From NCBI GenBank assembly GCA_030654395.1, contig JAURXM010000025.1, positions 248,001-312,000 of the forward strand: a DNA stretch of 64,000 nucleotides, written 5' to 3'. A program made the position numbers and the translations under genes. Origin of the DNA: Aquabacterium sp. (lineage in GTDB: Bacteria; Pseudomonadota; Gammaproteobacteria; Burkholderiales; Burkholderiaceae_C). Positions 17,510-25,651 of this stretch are shown here, one piece after another. The notes below the pieces were generated by a model. It saw only the letters and a list, made by a program, of their open reading frames with translations. It did not search any database and was not told the DNA's origin. The first letter of the stretch is position 1, and each line of letters starts with the position of its first letter.

Positions 17510-18178
17510 ATGGTTATCCGACACAACATCACACCCCGCCAGCTGCTCCCCTTTTTATGGCTCTGCCTTGCCACATGGGGATTCTTGGAAATCGCCGGAG
17601 AAGTGCAAGAAGGCAAGGTGCACGCATTTGACTTGCTGATCCTGCAAGCCTGCCGTGTAGACGGCCTTGCCACACAACTGATTGGCCCGATCTGGTTTCA
17701 CGAGGCCATGCGGGATATCACCGCGCTGGGCAGTCCGGCTGTGCTTGTGCTGACGGTGCTGGCCGTGTGGGGCTACTTGCTGATGGCCAAGCAGCGCACC
17801 ATGGCATGGCTTGCGGTGTTGTCCTCGACCACCGGTTGGGCTGCGTCTTGGGCGCTAAAGAGCTTGTTTTTACGCGCCAGACCGGATCTAGCCTATCAGG
17901 CCACTGTCGCCTCTGGCTACAGCTTCCCAAGCGGGCACGCGATGATGTCGGCCGTGGTATTTCTGACCTTGGCTGCGCTGGTGGCGCGCTTGACGCCACG
18001 CACAACGCTGCGACTCTATGCGCTTGGCGCAGCTGGTGCTTTGACGGGCTTGGTTGGCCTGTCGCGCATCTACCTGGGTGTGCACTGGGCCTCTGATGTG
18101 GCTGCGGGTTGGGCAGCCGGAGCCGCATGGGCCACCTTGTGCTGGTTGGTTGCCGACATGGCCTTTGCACGCAAATAA
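17510..18178 (+). CDS. PAP2-family membrane phosphatase
   Basis: Predicted integral-membrane phosphatase, likely acting on phosphatidic acid, undecaprenyl pyrophosphate or a similar lipid phosphate. All three PAP2 signatures are present: KSLFLRARPD, PSGHAMMSA and SRIYLGVHWASD. Six hydrophobic segments span most of the 222 residues. The start at 17510 is preferred, since upstream in-frame codons overlap the kinase gene and encode nothing conserved. Its position at the end of the glycerol-3-phosphate cluster suggests a lipid-related pathway. It is convergent with an exported protein gene, 16 bases apart. Confidence 0.87.
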   Translation: MVIRHNITPRQLLPFLWLCLATWGFLEIAGEVQEGKVHAFDLLILQACRVDGLATQLIGPIWFHEAMRDITALGSPAVLVLTVLAVWGYLLMAKQRTMAWLAVLSSTTGWAASWALKSLFLRARPDLAYQATVASGYSFPSGHAMMSAVVFLTLAALVARLTPRTTLRLYALGAAGALTGLVGLSRIYLGVHWASDVAAGWAAGAAWATLCWLVADMAFARK

Positions 18179-18194
18179 CATGTCGGCTACCCAT

Positions 18195-19160
18195 TCAGTT
18201 ATGGCGCAGCCCCCACTGCCACTTTGGATGATGGAAGTGAACTTGGTGGTCGCAGCCATCTGCAGCAGCGTCTTTCTTGACTTCAATGAAGCCTACTTTG
18301 GTCCACGTCTTTTGAAAGCCAATGAGACCGTCTGAGTTCACAAAGATGTCGAGCTTGTATGCACCGCCGTTAGACGAGACACGCAGATCATCCCGAAAGT
18401 CATCGAACTGACTGCGCACGCCACCAAGCTGCCCTTGGATCTTGATGTATTTGGGCGTGATGATGGTGGCGTATGGCGCTTCGCCCAAAGACGAAATCTC
18501 ATACAACTGACGCACAGTCAACACAGCCAAGGGTTGCTCGGCAAACCCGAACGCTTTGACCGCCGCGCCCAACAACCCCACCTTGTCGAAGTCATCGAGC
18601 TTGAAGTCGATGGCCGTGATGTCATTGGTCAGTGCCGAATCAAGGAAATTGGGCGTCAGGGTGCCGCCCAAGTTGTCGATGACAAAGAAGTTGGCAGTAT
18701 GAAGGGGCTGCGCATGCCCTTCATTGGTCGTCGGGAAAATCTTACCCGCGATGCCAAAAGCGCGCTTCTCACCGCGGTGGATGGCGGTCAAAGCGGATGA
18801 GGCACGCATGATGATCAGGCCACGTGAGTTCTGTTTGAAATAGCCTGTGTAGGGTGTCGACTCGGTGATGTTCCATGTGCCACTCAGGCAAATGCCATTG
18901 CGGTGCAGCAACTTTTGGAACCGTGGCAACACGTCAGACCGATCGGATAGGGTCCGCGATGAGGCTTGCTGCAACAGATCAGTCGCGCCGCTGTAGAAGC
19001 TGCCGACAGTGACTTGCTCTTCGGGCAACTGCGCATAGCGACCGCTTTGAGCCGCGCCCCAAACCTGCTGAAAGGTTGAGCCTTGGTAAGTTTGTGCCTG
19101 AACAGGCGCATGAAACAGCGAAGCGGCTAACGCCAAGCTTGCAAAGGAACGAATAGGCAT
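18195..19160 (-). CDS. Exported protein, possibly catalase-fold related
   Basis: A clear Sec signal peptide (MPIRSFASLALAASLFHAPVQA, cleaved after AQA) makes this a periplasmic or secreted protein of about 300 residues. The middle part, with PYTGYFKQ, MRASSA and RGEKRAFGIAGKIFP, and then HTANFFVIDNLGG, recalls the organisation of the catalase superfamily. I cannot see a secure haem-ligand tyrosine or catalytic histidine, so this remains a guess. The start at 19160 is supported by GGAGA eight bases upstream; the longer frame from 19181 lacks such a site. It stands alone and is divergent from the NYN gene. Confidence 0.6.
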   Translation of the reverse strand: MPIRSFASLALAASLFHAPVQAQTYQGSTFQQVWGAAQSGRYAQLPEEQVTVGSFYSGATDLLQQASSRTLSDRSDVLPRFQKLLHRNGICLSGTWNITESTPYTGYFKQNSRGLIIMRASSALTAIHRGEKRAFGIAGKIFPTTNEGHAQPLHTANFFVIDNLGGTLTPNFLDSALTNDITAIDFKLDDFDKVGLLGAAVKAFGFAEQPLAVLTVRQLYEISSLGEAPYATIITPKYIKIQGQLGGVRSQFDDFRDDLRVSSNGGAYKLDIFVNSDGLIGFQKTWTKVGFIEVKKDAAADGCDHQVHFHHPKWQWGLRHN

Positions 19161-19312
19161 GATTTCTCCGGGTATGGCCATACAGCGCCAACTGAACGCT
19201 TGGCGGGATTTTGCTTAAATCAAATCCAACATGCTTGCCCCAAAGGTGGCCCTAACTTGACCGAACGTGGTGCTCTGGGTTGGTCCTCGGCAGATGCGTT
19301 TACGATCCGAGC

Positions 19313-20806
19313 ATGAAATCAGCCCTTTTCGTCGACTTCGACAACGTGTACTCAGGCCTGCGCCGCTTGGATTTTGCTTACGCCGATGCTTTTGCCAGCG
19401 ACCCCATGCGCTGGATGAACTGGATCACCACCCAGTTGCCGATGCCGCTGGAGCCTGACGCAGCCGTCAAGCGCCGCATCTTGGTTCGAAGGTGTTACCT
19501 CAACCCTGTGATGTACCAGCGGTTTCGCTTCGGCTTCAGCAAGGCCGGTTTTGAGATCGTGGACTGCCCGCCGATGACCACCGCAGGCAAAACCAGCACC
19601 GACATCCACATGGTGCTCGACATCGTTGATGTCCTTCAAAGTGAGACCCGCTACGACGAGTTCATCGTGTTTTCGGCTGATGCAGACTTCACACCTGTGT
19701 TGCGCAAACTGCGTCGTGACGACCGCAGAACAACCATCTTCGCAGCGGGCGCGACATCGGCTTCGTACGATGCATCGTCAGACCTGATCATCGATCCAGA
19801 GGCCTTCATCACCCAAGCACTCGGCTTCAAAGACCAAGATCAACTCAGTGAGACTGCACCGGACCACGATGGCCTGATGGCCCAAGCCGAAGCACTCACT
19901 TGGGAAGTAGTCGAAAAGGCCCCCGGCCCCCTGCTGCTGACCTCGCTGACCAAAATCTTGGCGACCCAGGTTCACGGCCTGACCGACAGCAATTGGGCTG
20001 GACGCGGCTCCTTCACGGCTTTGCTGAGAGAGCTGCCCCTTGGCTCACTTCGTATCGACCGTGAGACGAACTGCATCCTTGACCCGCGTCGCATGAAAGC
20101 CGAGCTGCAAGAGCCCGCACCCACACCAGCACAGATCAAAAACCCCGTGGACGTGCGGCAGCAAATAGAGACCATTTTGGCGCAAGAGGTGGCCGCATCG
20201 GCCCGGCCTGTTGCTGTCGCCCGCTTGGCGCACCTGGTACGACAACGCTGCCCCGGCATCGACATCGACTGGAATGGGTGTGGCACATTCAAGCGCTTGT
20301 TAGAGACACTGAACCCAGCCAACGTGGAGATCTCCTGGGCGCACATATGCGGTTACGCGTTCGACCCAAGCCGCCATTCGCTGGACTTCATTGCCCAAGC
20401 GGACAGCACGGAAGATACCGATCTATCTCAAGACGATCGGTGGGGCACGGTGGCCCCGCTTCTGCAGGTTGCCAACTTCCCGGCAATGTCTGCAAGCCAA
20501 TACGGCATGTTTTTGACAGGCTTGTCCGGCGCCTTACAAGCCCGACAGCCCTCACTGGTTGCCGCCACCAAATTCATCCGGGACACAAGCCTTGACCGCA
20601 AGGTGCCTATTCCGCGCGCACATGTCAACACATTGCTGCGCGCCATGCTGTTCAATGGCTTCGATTTAGGCTCGTCGCAAGCGGCCAGAGAGGATCTGGT
20701 TGCGATGATTTGCGGGATCGCTTTGGCCGCGTGTGAACGCGAGGGCATGAAAGTCAGCGAGCCTGATCGACAAGTTTTGATCAACTGGATGACGGCATCC
20801 ACGTAA
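19313..20806 (+). CDS. NYN-domain protein with two OST-HTH/LOTUS-like domains
   Basis: Predicted RNA-associated protein. The N-terminal NYN/PIN-like nuclease domain (residues 1-165) starts SALFVDFDNVYSG, and contains TDIHMVLDIVD and FSADADFTPVLRKLR, giving the conserved aspartates of the fold. Two repeats resembling OST-HTH/LOTUS winged helices follow, one around 200-260 (VHGL...NWAGRGSFTALL) and one around 290-360 (CPGIDIDWNGCGTFKRLL). A C-terminal region of about 130 residues is unassigned. The MarF1-like layout is found in many bacterial NYN proteins of unknown role. Start 19313 is the natural beginning of the domain. The 3' end overlaps tatD by 26 bases. Confidence 0.82.
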   Translation: MKSALFVDFDNVYSGLRRLDFAYADAFASDPMRWMNWITTQLPMPLEPDAAVKRRILVRRCYLNPVMYQRFRFGFSKAGFEIVDCPPMTTAGKTSTDIHMVLDIVDVLQSETRYDEFIVFSADADFTPVLRKLRRDDRRTTIFAAGATSASYDASSDLIIDPEAFITQALGFKDQDQLSETAPDHDGLMAQAEALTWEVVEKAPGPLLLTSLTKILATQVHGLTDSNWAGRGSFTALLRELPLGSLRIDRETNCILDPRRMKAELQEPAPTPAQIKNPVDVRQQIETILAQEVAASARPVAVARLAHLVRQRCPGIDIDWNGCGTFKRLLETLNPANVEISWAHICGYAFDPSRHSLDFIAQADSTEDTDLSQDDRWGTVAPLLQVANFPAMSASQYGMFLTGLSGALQARQPSLVAATKFIRDTSLDRKVPIPRAHVNTLLRAMLFNGFDLGSSQAAREDLVAMICGIALAACEREGMKVSEPDRQVLINWMTAST

Positions 20807-21644
20807 GCAAGCCTGCCAAGCGCGGCAATGCGGCCATTGCATTGGCCGTGGTTTTCGCCTGCGTTTGCTCCAATGTCCACCCCCGCAGCGCAGCCAAGGT
20901 TTCAGCGATGCGGGGTAGCTCACATGGCTCATTGCGGCTGCTTGCCCCTTGAGCACGTGCTTCGGCTGTGTGATACAGCCAGTGCGGCGGGATGTCAGGG
21001 GCATCGGTCTCCAGCACGATGGCGTCGTCGGGCAGCTCTGAGGCCAATCGGCGTATCTGCAAGGCGCGCGCAAAGGTCATGGCACCACCAAAACCGAGCT
21101 TGAAACCCAAGTCGACAAAGGCCTGCGCCTGCTGAGCACTGCCATTGAAGGCGTGCGCGATGCCGCCTGCCACAGGTCGCCCGGCATCACGCAGGCGCCG
21201 CAGGTGCTTGAGCAGCCTGTCTGCACTGCGGCGCACGTGCAAAATCACGGGCAAGCCGTGGGCCACGGCCAAATCCAACTGGGCTGCGTAAAGGCGATCT
21301 TGCAAGGCAAGGCTGACGTCATCCTGCAAATGAGGCACGAAGTAGTCCAAGCCAATCTCGCCGACAGCAACCAAGCGAGAATCATCTTGAAAAGCAACGA
21401 GCGCCTTGGCCAAATCGCCCAGCGCCTGCTGCTCGGGTACAGCATGCACATACAGCGGGTGGATACCCAGCGCATAGGCCCCATGACATTGCTCTGCGGC
21501 CTGTTTCGCTGTAGCGAAGGTGGCGGGCGTGACAGAGGGAACCACCATCAAACCCACACCGGCCTGGATGGCCCGTTGGATCACATCTGAGCGATCGGCG
21601 TCAAACTCTGGTGCATCAAGATGGCAGTGCGTGTCCAACCACAT
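20781..21644 (-). CDS. tatD: TatD-family metal-dependent hydrolase
   Basis: Predicted cytoplasmic deoxyribonuclease/hydrolase with a TIM-barrel amidohydrolase fold. It starts with the metal motif DTHCHLD, continues with GEIGLDYF, PVILHVRR and AHAFNGSAQQA, and has the closing ETDAPDIPPHWL. The length (287) is slightly above the usual 260. It lies 21 bases after lolD and is probably the last gene of the lol operon. Its end overlaps the convergent NYN gene. Confidence 0.92.
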   Translation of the reverse strand: MWLDTHCHLDAPEFDADRSDVIQRAIQAGVGLMVVPSVTPATFATAKQAAEQCHGAYALGIHPLYVHAVPEQQALGDLAKALVAFQDDSRLVAVGEIGLDYFVPHLQDDVSLALQDRLYAAQLDLAVAHGLPVILHVRRSADRLLKHLRRLRDAGRPVAGGIAHAFNGSAQQAQAFVDLGFKLGFGGAMTFARALQIRRLASELPDDAIVLETDAPDIPPHWLYHTAEARAQGASSRNEPCELPRIAETLAALRGWTLEQTQAKTTANAMAALPRLAGLLTWMPSSS

Positions 21645-21665
21645 GGTGCGCCGCCTGAGCCTGCG

Positions 21666-22346
21666 TCAATCCGTGAACAGACCATTAACCAGGTTGTGCC
21701 GCTGGCTACAACGTGCGGCGAGACTGGCGTCATGGGTCACCATGATCACGGCAGTGCCCTGATCGGCCGCCAATTGCAGCATCAACTCGAACACGGTATC
21801 GGCCGTGGTGCGGTCGAGGTTGCCCGTTGGCTCATCAGCCAGCACACATGCGGGTTGCGTGACCAAGGCACGTGCCACGGCCACACGTTGGCGCTCACCG
21901 CCGGACAACTCGGACGGCCGGTGCTCAACTCGGTTAAGCAAACCCACGCGGTCAAGCCACAGGCGCGCTTGCTCACGCGCTTGCGTCTGCGGCATGCGCC
22001 TGATCATCAGCGGCATCGCCACGTTGTCCAGCGCCGTGAATTCAGGCAGCAGGTGATGGAACTGGTAGATAAAGCCTAGGTGCTTGTTTCGCCAAACGCC
22101 CTGCTCTGTGGGGGTCATCGCGGCCATATCGCGGCCCATCAATTTAACTTGACCCCGAGTGGGGGCATCCAAGCCGCCCAGCAAATGCAGCAAGGTGCTT
22201 TTGCCTGAGCCCGATGCACCGACCACGGCCACCGTTTCGCCACGCGCCACGCTGACATCGACGCCTTGCAATATGGTGACGTCAATCGGCCCCTCATGGA
22301 ATCGTTTGACCAGCCCACGGGCTTCGAGAATGAAAGAGTCAATCAT
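21666..22346 (-). CDS. lolD: Lipoprotein-releasing ABC transporter ATPase LolD
   Basis: Predicted ATPase of the LolCDE complex, which extracts outer-membrane lipoproteins from the inner membrane and passes them to LolA. Walker A is GASGSGKST, the ABC signature is [15 protein letters not shown], and Walker B is [12 protein letters not shown]. The 226 residues match LolD. The MacB ATPase domain is the closest alternative, but the permease two genes upstream is LolC/E-like. Two small membrane-protein genes separate it from that permease. Confidence 0.92.
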   Translation of the reverse strand: MIDSFILEARGLVKRFHEGPIDVTILQGVDVSVARGETVAVVGASGSGKSTLLHLLGGLDAPTRGQVKLMGRDMAAMTPTEQGVWRNKHLGFIYQFHHLLPEFTALDNVAMPLMIRRMPQTQAREQARLWLDRVGLLNRVEHRPSELSGGERQRVAVARALVTQPACVLADEPTGNLDRTTADTVFELMLQLAADQGTAVIMVTHDASLAARCSQRHNLVNGLFTD

Positions 22347-22352
22347 GCGGAA

Positions 22353-22562
22353 TCAGATGTTGAGCAACCAGACGAGCACGTTCTTGGCAATGAAACCCAG
22401 CATGCCAAAGCCCAACACCACGAACAACATGAAGGTGCCGAACTTACCCGCTTTGGACTCGCGGGCCAGCTGGAAGATGATGAAAAACATATAGAGAATG
22501 AAGCCGCCAACACCGAAGGTCAGCCCCAGTTGAGCAATCTGCTCCTCAGTCAAACCAAACAT
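22353..22562 (-). CDS. DUF2788-type small membrane protein
   Basis: A 69-residue protein starting MFGLTEEQ, with two hydrophobic segments (about 12-32 and 43-62) separated by a short basic loop (RESKAGKFG). It resembles the DUF2788 family of small beta- and gammaproteobacterial membrane proteins; no function is known. The start at 22562 is one base from the previous stop; longer readings run back into that gene. It sits between the BPSS1780-type gene and lolD, so it is transcribed with the lol genes. Confidence 0.75.
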   Translation of the reverse strand: MFGLTEEQIAQLGLTFGVGGFILYMFFIIFQLARESKAGKFGTFMLFVVLGFGMLGFIAKNVLVWLLNI

Positions 22563-22563
22563 A

Positions 22564-23337
22564 TCAAACCGTTTCCCGAACCACCAAGTCGCGGTACGCA
22601 TGCCACGTGGCATGACCCAGCACAGGAATGACCAAGATCAAACCAAACATCAACGTGCCCAGCCCCAACAAGCTCAGCGACATCACAATGGCACCCCACA
22701 GGCTGAGGCAAACAGGGTTGGCCATGACCGCGCGCCAACTGGTCAACACGGCGCGCTGAACACTGACCTGACGGTCAACCAACAAGGGAATGGCCACCAC
22801 ACTGGAGGCGAAAACAGGCGCAGCCATCAAGCCACCGATCAGCAACCAGATTTCAAAAAAACCAGGGTTCGGCGCCAGCACCACACGCTGCAAGAAGTCA
22901 GCGGGCGTGGTGATCATGGGCTTGACACCCAAAGTGATCAAGGCAGCCGAGGTCATGACCCACCCCGTACCCAAGGCAGTGAGCAACAGGCCAAACTTGA
23001 TCAACCGTCGGTCCAGCGACGACCACACCGCCCACACAGCCGAAAAGCCAGCGGGCTCGCCGCGCAACAGGGCTCGGCTGACCGCATACAGACCGGTCGA
23101 CAACACAGGGGCCACCATCAAAAAGCCCGACATGGCACCGGCCAGAACCCAAAACCGATCCCAAGCGACCATGAGCAGCATCCCACCGAATGCGCCCATC
23201 AACAGGCCATGCAGCAGGCCGATCACAGGCTCTTCCATGAAGTCGGCCCACCCACGTGCAAGCCAAATGAAGGTGCGCAAAGAATGCACCTTGCGCACGC
23301 GCAGCGGGCGGTTGATATCAGATAGTGCGTCACTCAT
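22564..23337 (-). CDS. BPSS1780-type multispanning membrane protein
   Basis: Predicted inner-membrane protein with about six hydrophobic segments, resembling the BPSS1780 family found in Burkholderiales. The conserved N-terminal part RPLRVRKVHSLRTFIWLARGW is followed by repeated glycine-rich membrane segments. The start at 23337 overlaps the permease stop by 8 bases, which is the most economical choice; an upstream in-frame ATG lies inside lolC. Function unknown. Its place inside the lol operon suggests a link to envelope or lipoprotein traffic, but this is inference. Confidence 0.75.
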   Translation of the reverse strand: MSDALSDINRPLRVRKVHSLRTFIWLARGWADFMEEPVIGLLHGLLMGAFGGMLLMVAWDRFWVLAGAMSGFLMVAPVLSTGLYAVSRALLRGEPAGFSAVWAVWSSLDRRLIKFGLLLTALGTGWVMTSAALITLGVKPMITTPADFLQRVVLAPNPGFFEIWLLIGGLMAAPVFASSVVAIPLLVDRQVSVQRAVLTSWRAVMANPVCLSLWGAIVMSLSLLGLGTLMFGLILVIPVLGHATWHAYRDLVVRETV

Positions 23338-24583
23338 ACCGCAGCGCCTCAGCAGGTTGAACACGGCTGGCACGCCACGAAGGGTACAGCGTCGCCGCGA
23401 GCGACAGCACCAGAGAAATCACCGCAATGGGCACGATGTCTGACGCGCGGGGGTCCGACGGCATCTGGCTGATCAGGTACATGCTGGCGGGCAAAAAGTG
23501 CACGCCCAACAAGCGCTCGATACCGGGCACGATGACATCGATGTTGAAGGCCACAAGCAAGCCCAAGCCAACCCCGCTCAAGGTGCCCATGACGCCAGAC
23601 AGTGAACCCTGCACCATGAAAATCGCCATGATGGACCTGGGGCTGGCGCCCAAGGTGCGCAAAATGGCAATGTCAGCTCGTTTATCGGTCACGGTCATCA
23701 CCAAGGTCGACACCAAATTGAATGCAGCCACCGCCACGATCATCGTCAGGATGATGAACATCATGCGCTTTTCAACCTGAACGGCGTCAAACCAATTGCG
23801 GTTGGTGTGCGTCCAGTCTCGCACGACCACATCAGGCCCCAAGGTTTCAGACAACTCATAGCCCACACGGCGGGCTGATTGGGCATCTTTCAACTTGAGC
23901 TGGATACCCGTGACACCATCTGTGCGGAACAACTTGGCCGCGTCATCTGCGTGCATCAGCACCAAGCCGCTGTCGTACTCGTAGTGGCCGGCATTGAAGA
24001 TACCCACGACGGTGACCTGCTTGAGTCGGGGCACGATGCCCGCTGGCGTCATCTGACCGCTGGGCGCGACAACGGTCAACATGTCGCCTTCGCGCACGTT
24101 CAAACTGTGTGCCAATTCGATGCCGATCACCACGCCCCAGCCCCCACCGTGCAGCTTGGCAAAGGTACTTTGCATGCTGGCGGCCAAGGGGGTGACATTC
24201 ACTTCTTCCTCGGGGACGATGCCGCGGATCAAGGTGCCCCGCATGTCTTCACCCCGTGCGATCAAGGCTTGGGCAGGCAAAAATGGCGCTGCAGCGATGA
24301 CCTCGGGGTTGCGACGCGCTTGGGCGGCCAGCGCCCGCCAATCGGGCAAGGCACCGCCACGCGAGTCAAAAACCTCAACGTGGGCCACAACAGACAACAT
24401 CCGGTCACGCACTTCTTTCTGAAAACCGTTCATCACCGACAACACGATGATCAAGGTCGCCACACCCAGCGCAATGCCCAAAACGGACACGCCGGATATG
24501 AAAGAAATGAAACCGTTGCGACTCGCAGAGCGGCCTGCACGGGTGTAGCGCCAACCGACGCGCCATTCAAAAGGTAGATTCAT
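23330..24583 (-). CDS. lolC: Lipoprotein-releasing system permease LolC/E
   Basis: Predicted transmembrane subunit of the lipoprotein-releasing ABC transporter. The N-terminal PFEWRVGWRYTRAG and FISFISGVSVLGIALGVA are typical of the LolC/E family, followed by a large periplasmic domain (about 50-270). Three C-terminal membrane segments then begin with MMFIILTMIVAVAAFNLVSTLVM. The length (417) fits. Only one such permease is present here, as in species that use a hybrid LolF-type homodimer. It is the first gene of a leftward unit lolC - BPSS1780-type - DUF2788-type - lolD - tatD. Confidence 0.92.
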   Translation of the reverse strand: MNLPFEWRVGWRYTRAGRSASRNGFISFISGVSVLGIALGVATLIIVLSVMNGFQKEVRDRMLSVVAHVEVFDSRGGALPDWRALAAQARRNPEVIAAAPFLPAQALIARGEDMRGTLIRGIVPEEEVNVTPLAASMQSTFAKLHGGGWGVVIGIELAHSLNVREGDMLTVVAPSGQMTPAGIVPRLKQVTVVGIFNAGHYEYDSGLVLMHADDAAKLFRTDGVTGIQLKLKDAQSARRVGYELSETLGPDVVVRDWTHTNRNWFDAVQVEKRMMFIILTMIVAVAAFNLVSTLVMTVTDKRADIAILRTLGASPRSIMAIFMVQGSLSGVMGTLSGVGLGLLVAFNIDVIVPGIERLLGVHFLPASMYLISQMPSDPRASDIVPIAVISLVLSLAATLYPSWRASRVQPAEALRYE

Positions 24584-24618
24584 GGTGCGGGGAGTGTACC
24601 CACTAGATAATCCCCCCC

Positions 24619-25638
24619 ATGCCCCAAGCCGTCATTTCACCAATCACCTCGCACTGGATCATTCCTTTTGCCGCCAGCCTCTCTGCGCCTTGCCTGCACG
24701 CTTTACCCCAACTGGATGCTCTGGGCGCTTTGCCCAACTTACGCGCCCTGCTCAGCGCCTTGAGCGTATCGGCCCGCACAGAGGGCGACGAATTTGACCT
24801 GTCCATGCCGCATGAACAGGTTTTGGCCGCTCAAATGGGCTGGCCCACCACCGACGGCTTGCTGCCATGGGCCACTTATTGGGCCGACCAAGATGGCGTC
24901 GTGCTAAGCAAGGAGATGAGCGTTGATCGCACTTGGGGCCTGCTGAGCCCAGGCCACTGGCTGATGGGCCGCGACCACCTGACTTTGCTTGACCCGCAAG
25001 CGCTCAACCTGAGCGAGGCCCAATCACGCAGCCTGTTTGATGCCGTCAAACCTTTGTTCGAAACAGATGGATGGGACTTGATATGGGGCGGTTGCAACCG
25101 TTGGTACGCCTCACATGCATCCTTGCAGGACTTGCCCACGGCATCCCTTGACCGTGTCATTGGGCGCAACCCAGACGTGTGGCTGACAGGGCATCCACAA
25201 GCACGACTGGTACGTCGCCTGCAAAGTGAGGTGCAGATGCTGCTGTACCAGCACCCCATCAACGACGAACGAGAGGCCGCCGGTTTGCCCAGCGTGAACT
25301 CGTTTTGGCTGAGTGGCTGTGGACCAACGCCCCACAACATGACGCTGCCGACGACCACACAACTGGTCACAGATCTGCGATCCCCTTTGTTAGCCGATGA
25401 CATGGCCGCGTGGCTGCAAGCGTGGCATCACCTCGACAGCACCGTTTTTAAGCAGGCATGCGACGCGTTGGATGCGGGGCAAGACATCCACATCACCCTG
25501 TGCGGCGAATGCCATGCCGTCACCTTGTCCCGGCCATCGAACAGCAGCCTCAGCGGCAAGCTGTGGCAATCTGTCAAGCGGCTAGCAGGGGCAAGCAAAG
25601 TCCCCCAACCGTCCGTCTTTCTTGCCAGCCTGAGTTAA
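24619..25638 (+). CDS. Conserved protein, phosphoglycerate-mutase-like family of Burkholderiales
   Basis: Conserved cytoplasmic protein of 339 residues, often annotated in Burkholderiales as a phosphoglycerate-mutase-like or regulatory protein and found next to recJ. Recognisable stretches are LSPGHWLMGRDHLTLLDP, DGWDLIWGGCNRWYASH and VNSFWLSGCG. I do not see the metal-binding set of a classical cofactor-independent phosphoglycerate mutase, so no catalytic function is claimed. It is divergent from lolC (35 bases) and 13 bases before recJ, so both are probably co-transcribed. Confidence 0.65.
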   Translation: MPQAVISPITSHWIIPFAASLSAPCLHALPQLDALGALPNLRALLSALSVSARTEGDEFDLSMPHEQVLAAQMGWPTTDGLLPWATYWADQDGVVLSKEMSVDRTWGLLSPGHWLMGRDHLTLLDPQALNLSEAQSRSLFDAVKPLFETDGWDLIWGGCNRWYASHASLQDLPTASLDRVIGRNPDVWLTGHPQARLVRRLQSEVQMLLYQHPINDEREAAGLPSVNSFWLSGCGPTPHNMTLPTTTQLVTDLRSPLLADDMAAWLQAWHHLDSTVFKQACDALDAGQDIHITLCGECHAVTLSRPSNSSLSGKLWQSVKRLAGASKVPQPSVFLASLS

Positions 25639-25651
25639 CACGCACACCGCC

